DNA from: Jatrophihabitans endophyticus
GTDB lineage: Bacteria > Actinomycetota > Actinomycetes > Mycobacteriales > Jatrophihabitantaceae
DNA length: 64,000 nucleotides
Reading direction: 5' to 3'
NCBI RefSeq assembly: GCF_900129455.1
Contig: NZ_FQVU01000004.1
Span: 248,001 to 312,000, forward strand
The position numbers and the translations under genes are program-made. Below are positions 16,839-24,833 of the stretch, one piece after another (the first letter of the stretch is position 1; each line of letters opens with the position of its first letter). The notes under the pieces were generated by a model that saw only the letters and a list, made by a program, of their open reading frames with translations, did not search any database and was not told where the DNA came from.

Positions 16839-18062
16839 TCACGGCCGCGGTCGGACGGGCAGGCGGTGGAAGCCGTTGTTCACCCCGACGAGCTCGTAGC
16901 GCCGGATGCCCTCGGTCACCACCGCGTAGTCGGGCATGTGGTCGAGCAGCGTCTCGATCGCGGTCCGGAGCTCCATCTTGGCCAGCCAGATGCCGAGGCA
17001 GTAGTGCAGCCCCGCACCGAAGGACAGGTGCAGGCCGTCGCGGCGGCCGAGCTGCACCGCCGCGGCGTCGCCGAAGCGGTCCTCGTCCAGGTTGGCCGAC
17101 GCGATGAGCGCCGCGACACGGTCGCCGGCGCGTACCTGCACCGCGCCGAGCCGCACGTCGTGCCGGGCGGTCCGGGCCACGAGCGGGGTCACGGCCGACA
17201 GCCGGGTGAGCTCGTCCACGGCGCCCGGGATCAGCGAGCGGTCGTCGCGCAGCCGCGCGCGCAGCTCCCGGTCGCCGTCGAGGTGCAGCACGATGTGGTC
17301 CATCGACGACGCCGTGGTGCGCACCCCACCGAGCACCATCGACAGGGCCAGGGACACGCACTCGTCCTCGGTGAACCCGGTCGCGGGGTCGACCAGGTGC
17401 GAGATCAGGTCGTCGCGGGGCTCCGCGGTGCGGGCTCGTACCACGTCGAGCACGTAGGCCGCGGCCTCCTGGTACTGCCCGGACACGGACGTGGCGAGCG
17501 CGTCCCGTTCACCCCCGGCCTCCGGGTCGATCGCGAAGGCGTCCTCGAGCATGAGGATGAACGTGCCCTTGTCCTCGATCTCGTCGAGCCCGACGAAGTC
17601 GAAGATGGTGGCGACCGTGAGTCGGAAGCTGAACTCGTGGGCGAAGTCGAACTCGTCGCGACCGGCGAGCTCGGCGGCCAGCTCGTCGGCGACGCGGCGC
17701 GCCACCGGGGCCACCCGCTTCTCGATGCTGCCCTTGGCGAACAGGGTGCGCAGCGGCCGGCGCAGCCGGTCGTGGGCCTCGCCGTCCAGGACCCCGGGGA
17801 TGACGGACGGCGCGTGCGCCGCGGTCGGGATGAGCTTGCCGCCCTGGGTGCCGTCGGCGCTGCGCTCGACGGTGAAGTTGACGTCGTCGCTGATCACCTG
17901 CCGCGCCGTGTCGTACGTCGACGCCACCCAGAAGCCCTCGTAGTGTGCCGAGTGCGCGACCGGGCACCGCTCGCGCAGCTCGGCGAACTTGCGTGCGGCG
18001 TCCTGGCCGAACTCCGGGGTGTGGTGGTCGAAGTCGACCGTCGGCTCATGGGTGTCAGCCAC
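16839..18062 (-). CDS. Cytochrome P450 with altered I-helix motif
   Basis: The 407-residue soluble P450 has the heme loop FGAGLHYCLG with Cys355 as iron ligand, ExxR in DELTRLS, and HDVRLGAVQVRAGDRVAALIASANLD typical of bacterial class I enzymes. The I-helix reads GGVRTTAS: Arg248 stands where Asp/Glu of the acid-alcohol pair is expected, which could change proton delivery. It starts at GTG 18062 and dyad A4 lies 75 bp upstream. It leads the operon P450-crotonase-LLM-isomerase. No ferredoxin is adjacent; electrons may come from the ferredoxin at 48107 or elsewhere. Sterol or terpenoid hydroxylation is a guess from context. Confidence 0.95.
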   Translation of the reverse strand: MADTHEPTVDFDHHTPEFGQDAARKFAELRERCPVAHSAHYEGFWVASTYDTARQVISDDVNFTVERSADGTQGGKLIPTAAHAPSVIPGVLDGEAHDRLRRPLRTLFAKGSIEKRVAPVARRVADELAAELAGRDEFDFAHEFSFRLTVATIFDFVGLDEIEDKGTFILMLEDAFAIDPEAGGERDALATSVSGQYQEAAAYVLDVVRARTAEPRDDLISHLVDPATGFTEDECVSLALSMVLGGVRTTASSMDHIVLHLDGDRELRARLRDDRSLIPGAVDELTRLSAVTPLVARTARHDVRLGAVQVRAGDRVAALIASANLDEDRFGDAAAVQLGRRDGLHLSFGAGLHYCLGIWLAKMELRTAIETLLDHMPDYAVVTEGIRRYELVGVNNGFHRLPVRPRP

Positions 18063-18137
18063 TGCGGCTCCCTACTCCCGTTCCCCGGCGACGGCGTCAG
18101 GGCCGCCTCGCCACGATCGCCACCCTGGCACAGCCTT

Positions 18138-18157
18138 GTTATCTTTGCAAGGATTAG
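18138..18157. promoter_or_regulatory. Operator-like dyad A4
   Basis: GTTATCTTTGCAAGGATTAG differs from A3 at three positions only. It lies between the end of the crotonase at 18170 and the P450 start at 18062, in the position of a P450-operon promoter. Confidence 0.68.
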
Positions 18158-18169
18158 CGGGTGGGTGGG

Positions 18170-18937
18170 TCACCGCCCCTGCCACACCGGAGCGCGCTTC
18201 TCGGCGAACGCCCGAGCACCTTCGTGCGCGTCCTGCGAGGCGTTGACCGGGTCGAGGATGGGGCGTTGCGCCCGGAAGCCCTCGCCGAGGGTCCAGTCGG
18301 CCGACCGGGTGATGATCTCCTTGGTCGCCGCGACCGCGAGCGGTCCGTTGGGGGTGATGCGGCCGGCCAGCTGCAGCGCCGCGTCGAGGGCGCCACCGGG
18401 CTCGGTCAGCCGGTTGACCAGGCCGACGCGGTGGGCGTCCGCCGCCGGCAACGGGTCGCCGGTGAGGGCGAGCTCCAACGCGACGGACGCCGGGACGCGG
18501 CGCGGGAGCCGCAGCAGGCCGCCCCCGCCGGCCACCAGCCCCCGCTTGACCTCGGGGAGGCCGAAGCGCGCGTCGTCCGCCGCCACGATCAGGTCGCAGG
18601 CCAGCGCCAGCTCGCACCCGCCGGCGAGCGCCCACCCCTCGACGGCCGCGATGAGCGGCTTGGCGGGCGGTTGCTGACAGATGCCGGCGAGGCCCCGTTC
18701 GCCGATCTCGACGATCTCGCCCGCGAGATAGGCCTTGAGATCCATGCCGGCGCAGAAGTTGCCACCCGCGCCGGTGAGGATGCCGACCGTCAGCTCGTCG
18801 CGCCGGTCCAGCTCGTCGGCGGCCGCGGCCACCGCCGCAGCGACCGCGTGGTCGATCGCGTTGCGGGCCTGCGGCCTGTTGATGGTGATGACGCAGACCC
18901 GGTCGACGGTCTCGACCAGGACCTCCGGTGTGTTCAC
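18170..18937 (-). CDS. Enoyl-CoA hydratase/isomerase family protein
   Basis: This 255-residue crotonase is textbook: INRPQARNAIDHAV, oxyanion motif NFCAGMDLKAYL, GGCELALACD and FGLPEVKRG with both catalytic glutamates. The closing AFAEKRAPVWQGR is shared with the crotonase at 40014 in region B (AFAEKRAPRWTGR), as is the QPPAKPLIAAVEGWALAGG stretch, so the two are close paralogues placed in two different regulons. GTG 18937 is the start. It lies 68 bp after the Crp-type gene and may be read with it. Confidence 0.93.
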   Translation of the reverse strand: MNTPEVLVETVDRVCVITINRPQARNAIDHAVAAAVAAAADELDRRDELTVGILTGAGGNFCAGMDLKAYLAGEIVEIGERGLAGICQQPPAKPLIAAVEGWALAGGCELALACDLIVAADDARFGLPEVKRGLVAGGGGLLRLPRRVPASVALELALTGDPLPAADAHRVGLVNRLTEPGGALDAALQLAGRITPNGPLAVAATKEIITRSADWTLGEGFRAQRPILDPVNASQDAHEGARAFAEKRAPVWQGR

Positions 18938-19005
18938 TCGTGACCTCTCCGATCGACGGTGCGTCGGGTCGCACCGGCACGTTGGCAGTGGGGTGTCAGG
19001 GGATG

Positions 19006-19725
19006 TCAGTGGCTACGCCGCGCGAGCGCGTCGGAGTCGAGTACGGTCACGCTCCGCACGTCGGTGCGGATCCACCCGCGCGTCTCGAAGTGCCGCAGTG
19101 CCTTGTTCACGGTCTCGCGGGTCGAGCCGGTCAGCTGGGCGAGCTCCCACTGGGTCAGCTCGTGGTCGATCACGATGCCGCGTGCGGTGTCGGTACCGAA
19201 GCGCTCGGCCAGCTGGAGCAGCTGCTTGGCCAGCCGGCTCGGCAGGGTCAACAGGGCGGTGTCGGTCGTCGTCACCGTGACGTTCCTGACGCGACGCGCC
19301 AGGCAGCCCAACAGGTTGAGGGCCGCGTCCGGGTGCTCGGCGAGCCATGCTCGTAGCGGCGTCCCCGGCAGCATGACCAGCTCGGCGCGATCGCTGAGCA
19401 CCGAGGCCGTGAGCAGTCGCCGTCCGCCGATGAGCGCCCCGCTCTCGCCGAAGTGGTCCCCGCGGGTCATCACCTCGACCATCGTGGCCTGGGCGCCGCG
19501 GTGCTCGTAGGTCAGCGCGACCTTCCCGGCCAGCACCACGAACATGTCGTCACCCTGCGAGCCGGCGGTGAACAACTGCTGGCGACGTCCGGCCTGCCAG
19601 TAGCGCGAGCGGTCGAAGAGCGCGGCCAGCCGCGACGGCGGCAGGCCGCGGAACGCCGTGGCGGCGCAGAACTCGGCGAACCGGGCCGGGTCAGCGGCGA
19701 CGGGGCGTGCGGAGGACCTCGCCAC
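19006..19725 (-). CDS. Crp/Fnr family transcriptional regulator
   Basis: A 239-residue regulator: cyclic-nucleotide-type sensor barrel (residues 30-140; FTAGSQGDDMFVVLAGKVAL, GDHFGESGALIGG) and a C-terminal winged helix (ELTQWELAQLTGSTRETVNKALRHFETRG). No Fnr-type cysteine cluster is visible at the N-terminus. GTG 19725 is the start; GGGAGG lies upstream and dyad A5 begins 12 bp away, so this gene is probably a member of the region-A regulon. It could itself add cAMP- or metabolite-dependent control of the cluster. Confidence 0.92.
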   Translation of the reverse strand: MARSSARPVAADPARFAEFCAATAFRGLPPSRLAALFDRSRYWQAGRRQQLFTAGSQGDDMFVVLAGKVALTYEHRGAQATMVEVMTRGDHFGESGALIGGRRLLTASVLSDRAELVMLPGTPLRAWLAEHPDAALNLLGCLARRVRNVTVTTTDTALLTLPSRLAKQLLQLAERFGTDTARGIVIDHELTQWELAQLTGSTRETVNKALRHFETRGWIRTDVRSVTVLDSDALARRSH

Positions 19726-19737
19726 GTGACCTCCCTA

Positions 19738-19757
19738 GTTGACTATATAAAGATTAC
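19738..19757. promoter_or_regulatory. Operator-like dyad A5
   Basis: GTTGACTATATAAAGATTAC matches the region-A dyad in GTT, AAAGATTA and the spacing of the arms. It lies directly in front of the Crp/Fnr-type gene. Confidence 0.55.
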
Positions 19758-19814
19758 GAGGATGAGACGACGCTGTCGAGATGCCTCGTCGCGGCGGCGC
19801 CCGACGCGAACGAC

Positions 19815-19848
19815 GTCGGCCCCCGAGACCGGGGTCTCGGGGGCCGAC
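19815..19848 (-). terminator. Strong hairpin terminator of the NHL-repeat gene
   Basis: Two perfectly complementary 16-base arms (19815-19830 and 19833-19848) begin 13 bp downstream of the stop at 19861. There is no T-run, as is common in GC-rich actinobacteria. It separates the secreted beta-propeller gene from the Crp/Fnr gene. Confidence 0.85.
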
Positions 19849-19860
19849 GGGGGTGGGGGT

Positions 19861-21024
19861 TCAGCCGTACAACGGATACGTGTTCGACACGTCGGTCGTG
19901 TTGGGGATGTCGAAGTAGCCGATGCGGTTGCCCGCGAACTCGCCGAAGTAGATCCGTCCCGGCACCGTGTTGTTCAGGTCGCACGGCAGCGAGACCGGGG
20001 TCGGCGTGTTGTACTCGTGGAACTCGGACGTCGCGACGTCGAGCTGGCCGATACGTCCGCCGCCGGAGAACGTCCCTTCGACGAAGTACAGCTTGCCGTC
20101 GCTGCCGAAGCGCATCTGGCCGGGGTTGGGCAACGGCGAGGCGAGGGCCAGCGTGTCGCCGAGCAGCTTCTTGCGCAGCGCGAGCAGGTCGTACATCGTG
20201 ATCTTGCCGGTGGCCACGTCGATGCGTCCGATCTGGTTGGTGAGATCGGCCGGGAAGTAGATGTACTTGTCGTCCGGCGACACGGTCAGCCCGCCCGGGA
20301 CGCTGGGGATCGCGGTCGGGATCGGGTACTCGACCCACTTGTGCGTGTAGACGTCGAAGGTGGCGATCTTGTTCGCGGTGCCCTCGGCGATGGCGATGGT
20401 GTTGCCGGTGCCCTTCTCCATGGCGATCGGCCCGGCCAGCGGCGTGGGGATGTCGTACTTGGCCCACTGCTTGGTCGTCGGGTCGTAGCTGCCGATCGCG
20501 TTGAGGCCGATCAGCGTGAAGTAGATCTTGCCGTCCTTCGCCCAGCTGTTGTCGAAGGGGATGCCGAGGCCGTTCTGCAGCGGGTTGAGCAGCGGGGCGT
20601 TCACGCTGACGCCCGCCCAGGGGAAGGGCAGGGTGGTGATGGTCTCGGTGTCGGGGTGCAGCACCCCCAGCGCGTTGCCGCCGGCCTCGACGAACCAGAT
20701 GTCGCCGTTCGGGCCGCGGTTCTGGCCACCCGGCAGGCCGCCCGCGTTGGGGAGCTTGATCTCGCTCACGGCGCCGGTGCGGGGGTCGACCTTGCCGTAG
20801 CCGTTGCCGGTGAACTGGTCCGTCCACAGGTTGCCGTTGTTGTCGAGGGCCACCTCGCACGGGAAGCTCGCGGGCGTCGCGAACGGCTTGAACTCCTTGA
20901 TGACGATCCCGCCGCTGCCGGTCGGGGCCGCGTGCGCGGCCGGTGCGAGACCGGCCGTCAGCATCACGGCACCGGCGATCGCGGCGGCGGCCCGCCACCG
21001 CTGTCTGGGCTTGTTGGTCGGCAC
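19861..21024 (-). CDS. Secreted Vgb/SMP-30-like six-bladed beta-propeller protein
   Basis: The 387-residue protein has a signal peptide (QRWRAAAAIAGAVMLTAGLA, cleavage near AHA-AP) followed by repeated blades such as NGNLWTDQFTGNGYGKVDP, NGDIWFVEAGGNALGVLHP and DGKLYFVEGTF, the pattern of virginiamycin-B-lyase/NHL and SMP-30 lactonase propellers. It is therefore exported. A lactonase or a binding role is possible, but no catalytic metal site could be confirmed. GTG 21024 is the start. Dyad A6 lies 33 bp upstream, which ties this exported protein to region-A control. Confidence 0.83.
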   Translation of the reverse strand: MPTNKPRQRWRAAAAIAGAVMLTAGLAPAAHAAPTGSGGIVIKEFKPFATPASFPCEVALDNNGNLWTDQFTGNGYGKVDPRTGAVSEIKLPNAGGLPGGQNRGPNGDIWFVEAGGNALGVLHPDTETITTLPFPWAGVSVNAPLLNPLQNGLGIPFDNSWAKDGKIYFTLIGLNAIGSYDPTTKQWAKYDIPTPLAGPIAMEKGTGNTIAIAEGTANKIATFDVYTHKWVEYPIPTAIPSVPGGLTVSPDDKYIYFPADLTNQIGRIDVATGKITMYDLLALRKKLLGDTLALASPLPNPGQMRFGSDGKLYFVEGTFSGGGRIGQLDVATSEFHEYNTPTPVSLPCDLNNTVPGRIYFGEFAGNRIGYFDIPNTTDVSNTYPLYG

Positions 21025-21057
21025 TGACTCACCCTTCGCTGGTCGGTCTGATGAGTC

Positions 21058-21077
21058 GTTAACTTATAAGCATTATG
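21058..21077. promoter_or_regulatory. Operator-like dyad A6
   Basis: GTTAACTTATAAGCATTATG shares GTTA-CTT-and the AT-rich core with A3. It is upstream of the secreted propeller gene and just outside the long palindrome. Confidence 0.45.
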
Positions 21078-21134
21078 AGATTAAGCAACCTTTGTCCGAC
21101 AGCGCCTCCGCCACCGACTGGCGACCTTCCCAGC

Positions 21135-21200
21135 CGACTGGCGACTTTCCGGCCGACTGGCGAGGTACAGGTCGCCAGTCGGCCGGAAAGTCGCCAGTCG
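21135..21200. repeat. Perfect 29-bp inverted repeat made of CGACTGGCGA units
   Basis: Arms 21135-21163 and 21172-21200 are exact reverse complements, separated by eight bases (GGTACAGG). Each arm contains two CGACTGGCGA units. A further unit precedes the left arm (21115-21125) and another follows the right arm (21210-21220), so an even longer cruciform or RNA hairpin can form. It lies in the 231-bp gap after the CoA-transferase stop (21256) and before the propeller promoter. A terminator for the minus-strand CoA-transferase is the simplest explanation; a repeat-family insertion is the alternative. Confidence 0.9.
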
Positions 21201-21255
21201 ACGAGAGAAGTCGCCAGTCGACGGGGCGAGTCGCGGTCGAGGGGGGAGGCGCCGG

Positions 21256-22425
21256 TCAACGGCCCAGCCAGTCGGCGACGACCGCGCCGGTGTCCGAGCC
21301 GAGGGACGACGCGGGGGCCGGGAGCGGGCGGGACCGGGGTCGGGCCGCCCGGTGCTCGCCGGCGACCGACTGCGCGGCTGCGCTCTCGCGGGCGACGTCG
21401 TGCATCGAGACGTCGACGAGGGCTGCCCGGCCCCGCGCGAGACACTCGGCGGCCGCCGCGGCGGCGACGGCACCGGTGAGCGGGTCGGCGAGCGCATCGC
21501 CGGCGAAGACGGGACCCTGTTCGTCCCACGCGACCAGTCCGGCGCCGGCGGCGACGTCGTCACCGAACCCCACCCGGTGCTCCTGCTCGCGGCCGTACGC
21601 GGTGATGCTCAGCCATGCCGTCCCCGCCGCGACGACGTCGTCGGCGTCGAGCCCCCAGCGCCGCAGCGCCCGCGGACGTGACGCTTCGATGACCAGATCG
21701 GCTCGCGCGACCAATCGCCGCAGCAGCGTGCGCCCCGCCGCCGAGCCGGGATCGAGCGCGGCGCTGCGGTGCCCGTGGTGCAGCAGGTCGTAGAACCCGG
21801 CGTGACCCGATCGCGCGCCGTCCGGACGCATCGGGGACTCCAGCTTGACCACGTCGGCGCCGAGCAGGCCGAGCAGGTGCGCACACAGCGGCCCGGCCCA
21901 CAGCGAGCTGAGGTCGAGCACGCGCCATCGGGCTCCGGCCGCGACGGTGTGGTCGCCCTCGCGTCGGACGACGCCGGGCCGGCCGCCGGTCTCGGGACGG
22001 TCGGGCACGCCGGCGGCCGCCAGGCCGAGCAGCGCCGTGCGTTCCACGACCTGGTCCCGGGTGCGGTGCGCACACCAGCGGGCGACCGCCTGCCACGGGT
22101 CGTCGGCGACGGCCCGCTCGGTCAGCGCCGGCACGAGGTCGACGTCCGAGGGGCGCGTGAGCGACAGTGCGACCCAGCCGTCCGCGGTCCGCAGCAGCCG
22201 GCCCGCACCACCCGCGGTGACGACGCCGCGGCGACCGAGACCGACGAGTGCCGCACGCTCGCCCAGGACTCCGACATCGGGCAAGGCGACGTCCGTCGTC
22301 CGGCGACGCAGCCGAGCGAGGGCGCGTTCGACGACTCCGGCGGGATCGCCGGCAGCGACGAGCGGCGGGCGGGTGGCGCGGCCGGTGAGCCACATGGCCC
22401 CGCTGCGCGCCCACGCCTCACTCAC
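21256..22425 (-). CDS. CaiB/BaiF family III CoA-transferase with a residual N-terminal half
   Basis: Residues 145-389 form a recognisable family III CoA-transferase N-domain: WRVLDLSSLWAGPLCAHLLG, GADVVKLESPMRPDG, LSITAYG and FGDDVAAGAGLVAWD with a candidate catalytic Asp. The first 145 residues (VGLGRRGVVTAGGAGRLLRT, DGWVALSLTRPSDVDLVPAL) look like the C-terminal part of a preceding CoA-transferase half. The gene thus resembles a tandem fusion like that at 2853 that has lost its outer parts. GTG 22425 overlaps the upstream crotonase by 8 bp. CoA transfer or activation of a hydroxy or bulky acid is the likely role. Confidence 0.82.
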   Translation of the reverse strand: MSEAWARSGAMWLTGRATRPPLVAAGDPAGVVERALARLRRRTTDVALPDVGVLGERAALVGLGRRGVVTAGGAGRLLRTADGWVALSLTRPSDVDLVPALTERAVADDPWQAVARWCAHRTRDQVVERTALLGLAAAGVPDRPETGGRPGVVRREGDHTVAAGARWRVLDLSSLWAGPLCAHLLGLLGADVVKLESPMRPDGARSGHAGFYDLLHHGHRSAALDPGSAAGRTLLRRLVARADLVIEASRPRALRRWGLDADDVVAAGTAWLSITAYGREQEHRVGFGDDVAAGAGLVAWDEQGPVFAGDALADPLTGAVAAAAAAECLARGRAALVDVSMHDVARESAAAQSVAGEHRAARPRSRPLPAPASSLGSDTGAVVADWLGR

Positions 22426-23491
22426 CGACGCGGTCCCCGAGGCCCCAGTCGAGCACGGTGCCGGCGTCGACGGCGCGGCCGGTGAGCCCGAGGAAGGCCA
22501 CGCGCCACCGGCCGGTGCGGCGGGTGATCGACACCGTCCCGCCGGCGCCCGGTACGAGCCCCATGCTCAGCTCGGGCAACCGGACGGTCGTGTCCGGCGC
22601 CACGACGACGTCGGCGGCGAAGGCCGGCACCTCGATGCCCGACCCGACGCAGGCCCCGTGCAGGTAGGCGGTGACGCGGTCGCGACAGCGGTCCACGCGG
22701 GAGCCCACGCTGCGATCGATCCGGACGAGATGGGCGCTCGCCGGGTCGGGCGAGGTGCCGAACTCCGCGAGGTCGCCGCCGGCGCAGAACGCCGGTCCGC
22801 GTCCGCGCAGCTCGACGTGGGTGATGCTGTCGTCCGCCGCGACCAGCTCGAAGGCCTCGACGAGCCCGTCACGCATCGCGCGGTCGAAGGCGTTGCGACG
22901 ACCCGGTCGATCGAGCTCGATGGTGAGCGTCCGGTCGTCGCGGGTGAGCAGGACCGCGGGTTCGTCGGGAGCGGGAACGGCGTGACGTGGACGGGTGGCG
23001 AGCCACGCCGCGAACTCGGGACCGGCCAGCAGCGTCGAGTACACGGCCGACTCGGCGGCGATGCCCGCGGTCGGGTCCAGCACCGCGGTCTGGCGCAGGA
23101 GGGCCACGAAGGCTGCCGTGGCACGCGGTGCTCGCGCGACGGTGGCCGCGATCTCGGCCAGTGCCGCGTCCGGATCGGCGACGGCCATCTGTGCGGGGGA
23201 GTCGGCCGTCCTCGCCACGACCGTGCAGTCGAGCTCCGCCACGATCGTGCAGTCGAGCTCCGCCACCAACGGGCGGAGCTCCGCGGCGACGCCGGCACGA
23301 GCCGTTCCGACCAGGACCCCGACCCGTCGCCGGCGGGCGGCGCGCACCGCGGCCGCGACCTCGTCCCGGTCCTGCGGGGTGCCCACGTCGACGACGGTCA
23401 GCGTGTCCACCGGCGTGCCGTCGGCGTCGAGGCGTAGGTCGGTGACCGGTGACCGGGCGGCGAACTCCGCGGCGGTGAGTGGTTCGGTCAC
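22418..23491 (-). CDS. Crotonase-fold protein with an unrecognised N-terminal domain
   Basis: Residues 180-357 are a crotonase domain (LTRDDRTLTIELDRPGRRNAFD, FCAGGDLAEFG, GSGIEVPAFAAD, RLPELSMGLVPGAGG) with both Glu positions occupied. Residues 1-175 are unlike a normal crotonase lead and include VAELDCTIVAELDCTVVAR, a short internal duplication. It may be a degenerate second crotonase half. GTG 23491 is the start. It is translationally linked to the CoA-transferase that follows. The family and substrate are uncertain. Confidence 0.8.
   Translation of the reverse strand: MTEPLTAAEFAARSPVTDLRLDADGTPVDTLTVVDVGTPQDRDEVAAAVRAARRRRVGVLVGTARAGVAAELRPLVAELDCTIVAELDCTVVARTADSPAQMAVADPDAALAEIAATVARAPRATAAFVALLRQTAVLDPTAGIAAESAVYSTLLAGPEFAAWLATRPRHAVPAPDEPAVLLTRDDRTLTIELDRPGRRNAFDRAMRDGLVEAFELVAADDSITHVELRGRGPAFCAGGDLAEFGTSPDPASAHLVRIDRSVGSRVDRCRDRVTAYLHGACVGSGIEVPAFAADVVVAPDTTVRLPELSMGLVPGAGGTVSITRRTGRWRVAFLGLTGRAVDAGTVLDWGLGDRVGE
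23223..23266. repeat. 24-bp direct duplication inside the crotonase N-domain
   Basis: GTGCAGTCGAGCTCCGCCAC occurs at 23223 and again at 23247, with a 24-bp period that keeps the reading frame and duplicates the peptide VAELDCT. This suggests a recent slippage event. Confidence 0.8.
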
Positions 23492-23795
23492 CCGTCGGTC
23501 CTTCCCCGGTGCGTGCGGGAGGTCGATGCGTCCTTCGTGCCGTGGGATCCCACGAGGGTGAGCATGCTCGTCAGCGGAGAGTGAGCTCGACCCGCGGTCA
23601 CTATCTTGTCCGAGATCTCGCTGAGTTGGCGGGCGACCCCGAGGAGGACGAAGTCGATCAGCCTGCCCGACGCGTGTGCGTCACGCGGCCTCTGCTGCGG
23701 CGCCGATCGCACTCGCCGTCGGCCGCGCGCGGTCGTAGCGCAACGGTCCGGACACGGGAGTCGGTCGTGCGGACCGCGTGCGCGATCATGGCGCC
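23492..23795. other. Intergenic region without a convincing gene
   Basis: About 300 bp between the divergent crotonase (minus) and thioesterase (plus). It should hold both promoters. I see no region-A dyad and no region-B operator. A 74-codon minus-strand frame (23488-23712) lacks a ribosome-binding site and any recognisable motif. Confidence 0.5.
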
Positions 23796-24272
23796 GTGGA
23801 CGAACCGAGCATCCAGCAACGCTTCTTCCCCGACCTGCCGTGCTTCGGCTGCGGGCCCGCCAACGCCAAGGGGCTGCGCCTGCGCAGCGTCGATGCCGGC
23901 GACGGGGTCGTCTCGGCCGAGTTCCTGCCGTGGCCAGAGCACGACAACGGGCTCGGATACCTCAACGGTGGGATCATCGCGACGCTGCTGGACTGCCACG
24001 GCGCCGCGGCCGTGGCGCTCGCCTCGGAGCGTCTCGGGCTGCCGGCCGACGGCACGCTGCGGTTCGTCACGGCAGGCCTGGACGTCAGGTATCTGCGTCC
24101 CTCCCCGCTCACCGAACCGGTCGGGCTCGTCGGCCACGCGGTCGAGGTGGACGCCGAGCAGATGACGATCGCCACCGAGCTGAGGTGGCAGGACAAGCCG
24201 CGGGCGACCGCCACCGCGGTGTGGAAGCGCTGGCACCCCCGATCCGCGGGAGCCGGCCCGCGCACGCACTGA
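23796..24272 (+). CDS. Hotdog-fold thioesterase (PaaI/4HBT family)
   Basis: The product is about 158 residues. CFGCGPANAKGLRLR near the N-terminus and LNGGIIATLLDCHGAAAV (the hotdog helix with its Asp/His region) are typical of PaaI-like acyl-CoA thioesterases, which hydrolyse acyl- or aryl-CoA and recover CoA. The start is uncertain: GTG 23796 gives VDEPSIQQRF, GTG 23778 would add six residues; neither has a good ribosome-binding site. It may be a housekeeping partner of the surrounding CoA pathways. It is convergent with the DoxX gene. Confidence 0.87.
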   Translation: MDEPSIQQRFFPDLPCFGCGPANAKGLRLRSVDAGDGVVSAEFLPWPEHDNGLGYLNGGIIATLLDCHGAAAVALASERLGLPADGTLRFVTAGLDVRYLRPSPLTEPVGLVGHAVEVDAEQMTIATELRWQDKPRATATAVWKRWHPRSAGAGPRTH

Positions 24273-24308
24273 TCACCGGGCAGCGGCCGCGTGTCCGGCC
24301 GTGGTGCG

Positions 24309-24824
24309 TCACGGCACCGCGGGCTTTCGCCAGAACGCCGCGAGCTGGGCCACGGCCCCGGTGACCCCCAGCCCGGCCGCCAGCAGCGCGCGCCGCCCGG
24401 GCGTGCCGACCCGGTCGAGGCCGACCAGTCGGTCCACGCTGTAACGTCCGCTGCCGAGCGCGGCCAGCGCGACGCTGACGGCACTGATGAAGCCGGTGTA
24501 CTCCCAGCCCTCGGCCGTGACGAAGTACCCGTGGGGGCGGTGCACGGTCGCGATCGCGACGCTCATCGTGCCCACGACGGCGGCAGCGGACAGCGGCGTG
24601 ACCGCACCCGCGACGATCGCGCTGCCGCTGCCGATCTCGACCACTGCCGAGAGCTTCGCCTGCAGCTCGGGCTGCTCGAAGCCGATGGCGCCGAACCAGC
24701 GGGCGGTGCCCTCGAGACTGCGGCCGTGCCTCACGCCGTGGGCGATCATCGTGCCGCCGACGGCGGTGCGCAGCAGCAGGCGGGCGAGATCGGCGGACTC
24801 CGGGAACGGGGCGCGACGTGTCAT
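24309..24824 (-). CDS. DoxX family membrane protein
   Basis: This 171-residue integral membrane protein has four predicted helices: LARLLLRTAVGGTMIAHGV, LSAVVEIGSGSAIVAGAV, AAAVVGTMSVAIATV and FISAVSVALAALG, the DoxX/TQO-small-subunit pattern with the N-terminal GTMIAHG. The biochemical role of most members is unknown, with links to thiosulfate or thiol-redox complexes. ATG 24824 is the start; the secreted phosphoesterase ends 9 bp upstream on the same strand, so they may be co-transcribed. Confidence 0.9.
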   Translation of the reverse strand: MTRRAPFPESADLARLLLRTAVGGTMIAHGVRHGRSLEGTARWFGAIGFEQPELQAKLSAVVEIGSGSAIVAGAVTPLSAAAVVGTMSVAIATVHRPHGYFVTAEGWEYTGFISAVSVALAALGSGRYSVDRLVGLDRVGTPGRRALLAAGLGVTGAVAQLAAFWRKPAVP

Positions 24825-24833
24825 GGCACGACG

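Noticed and set aside
23488-23712. 74-codon minus-strand frame upstream of the crotonase
   Set aside because: No ribosome-binding site, no recognisable motif, and it would overlap the start of the crotonase gene.
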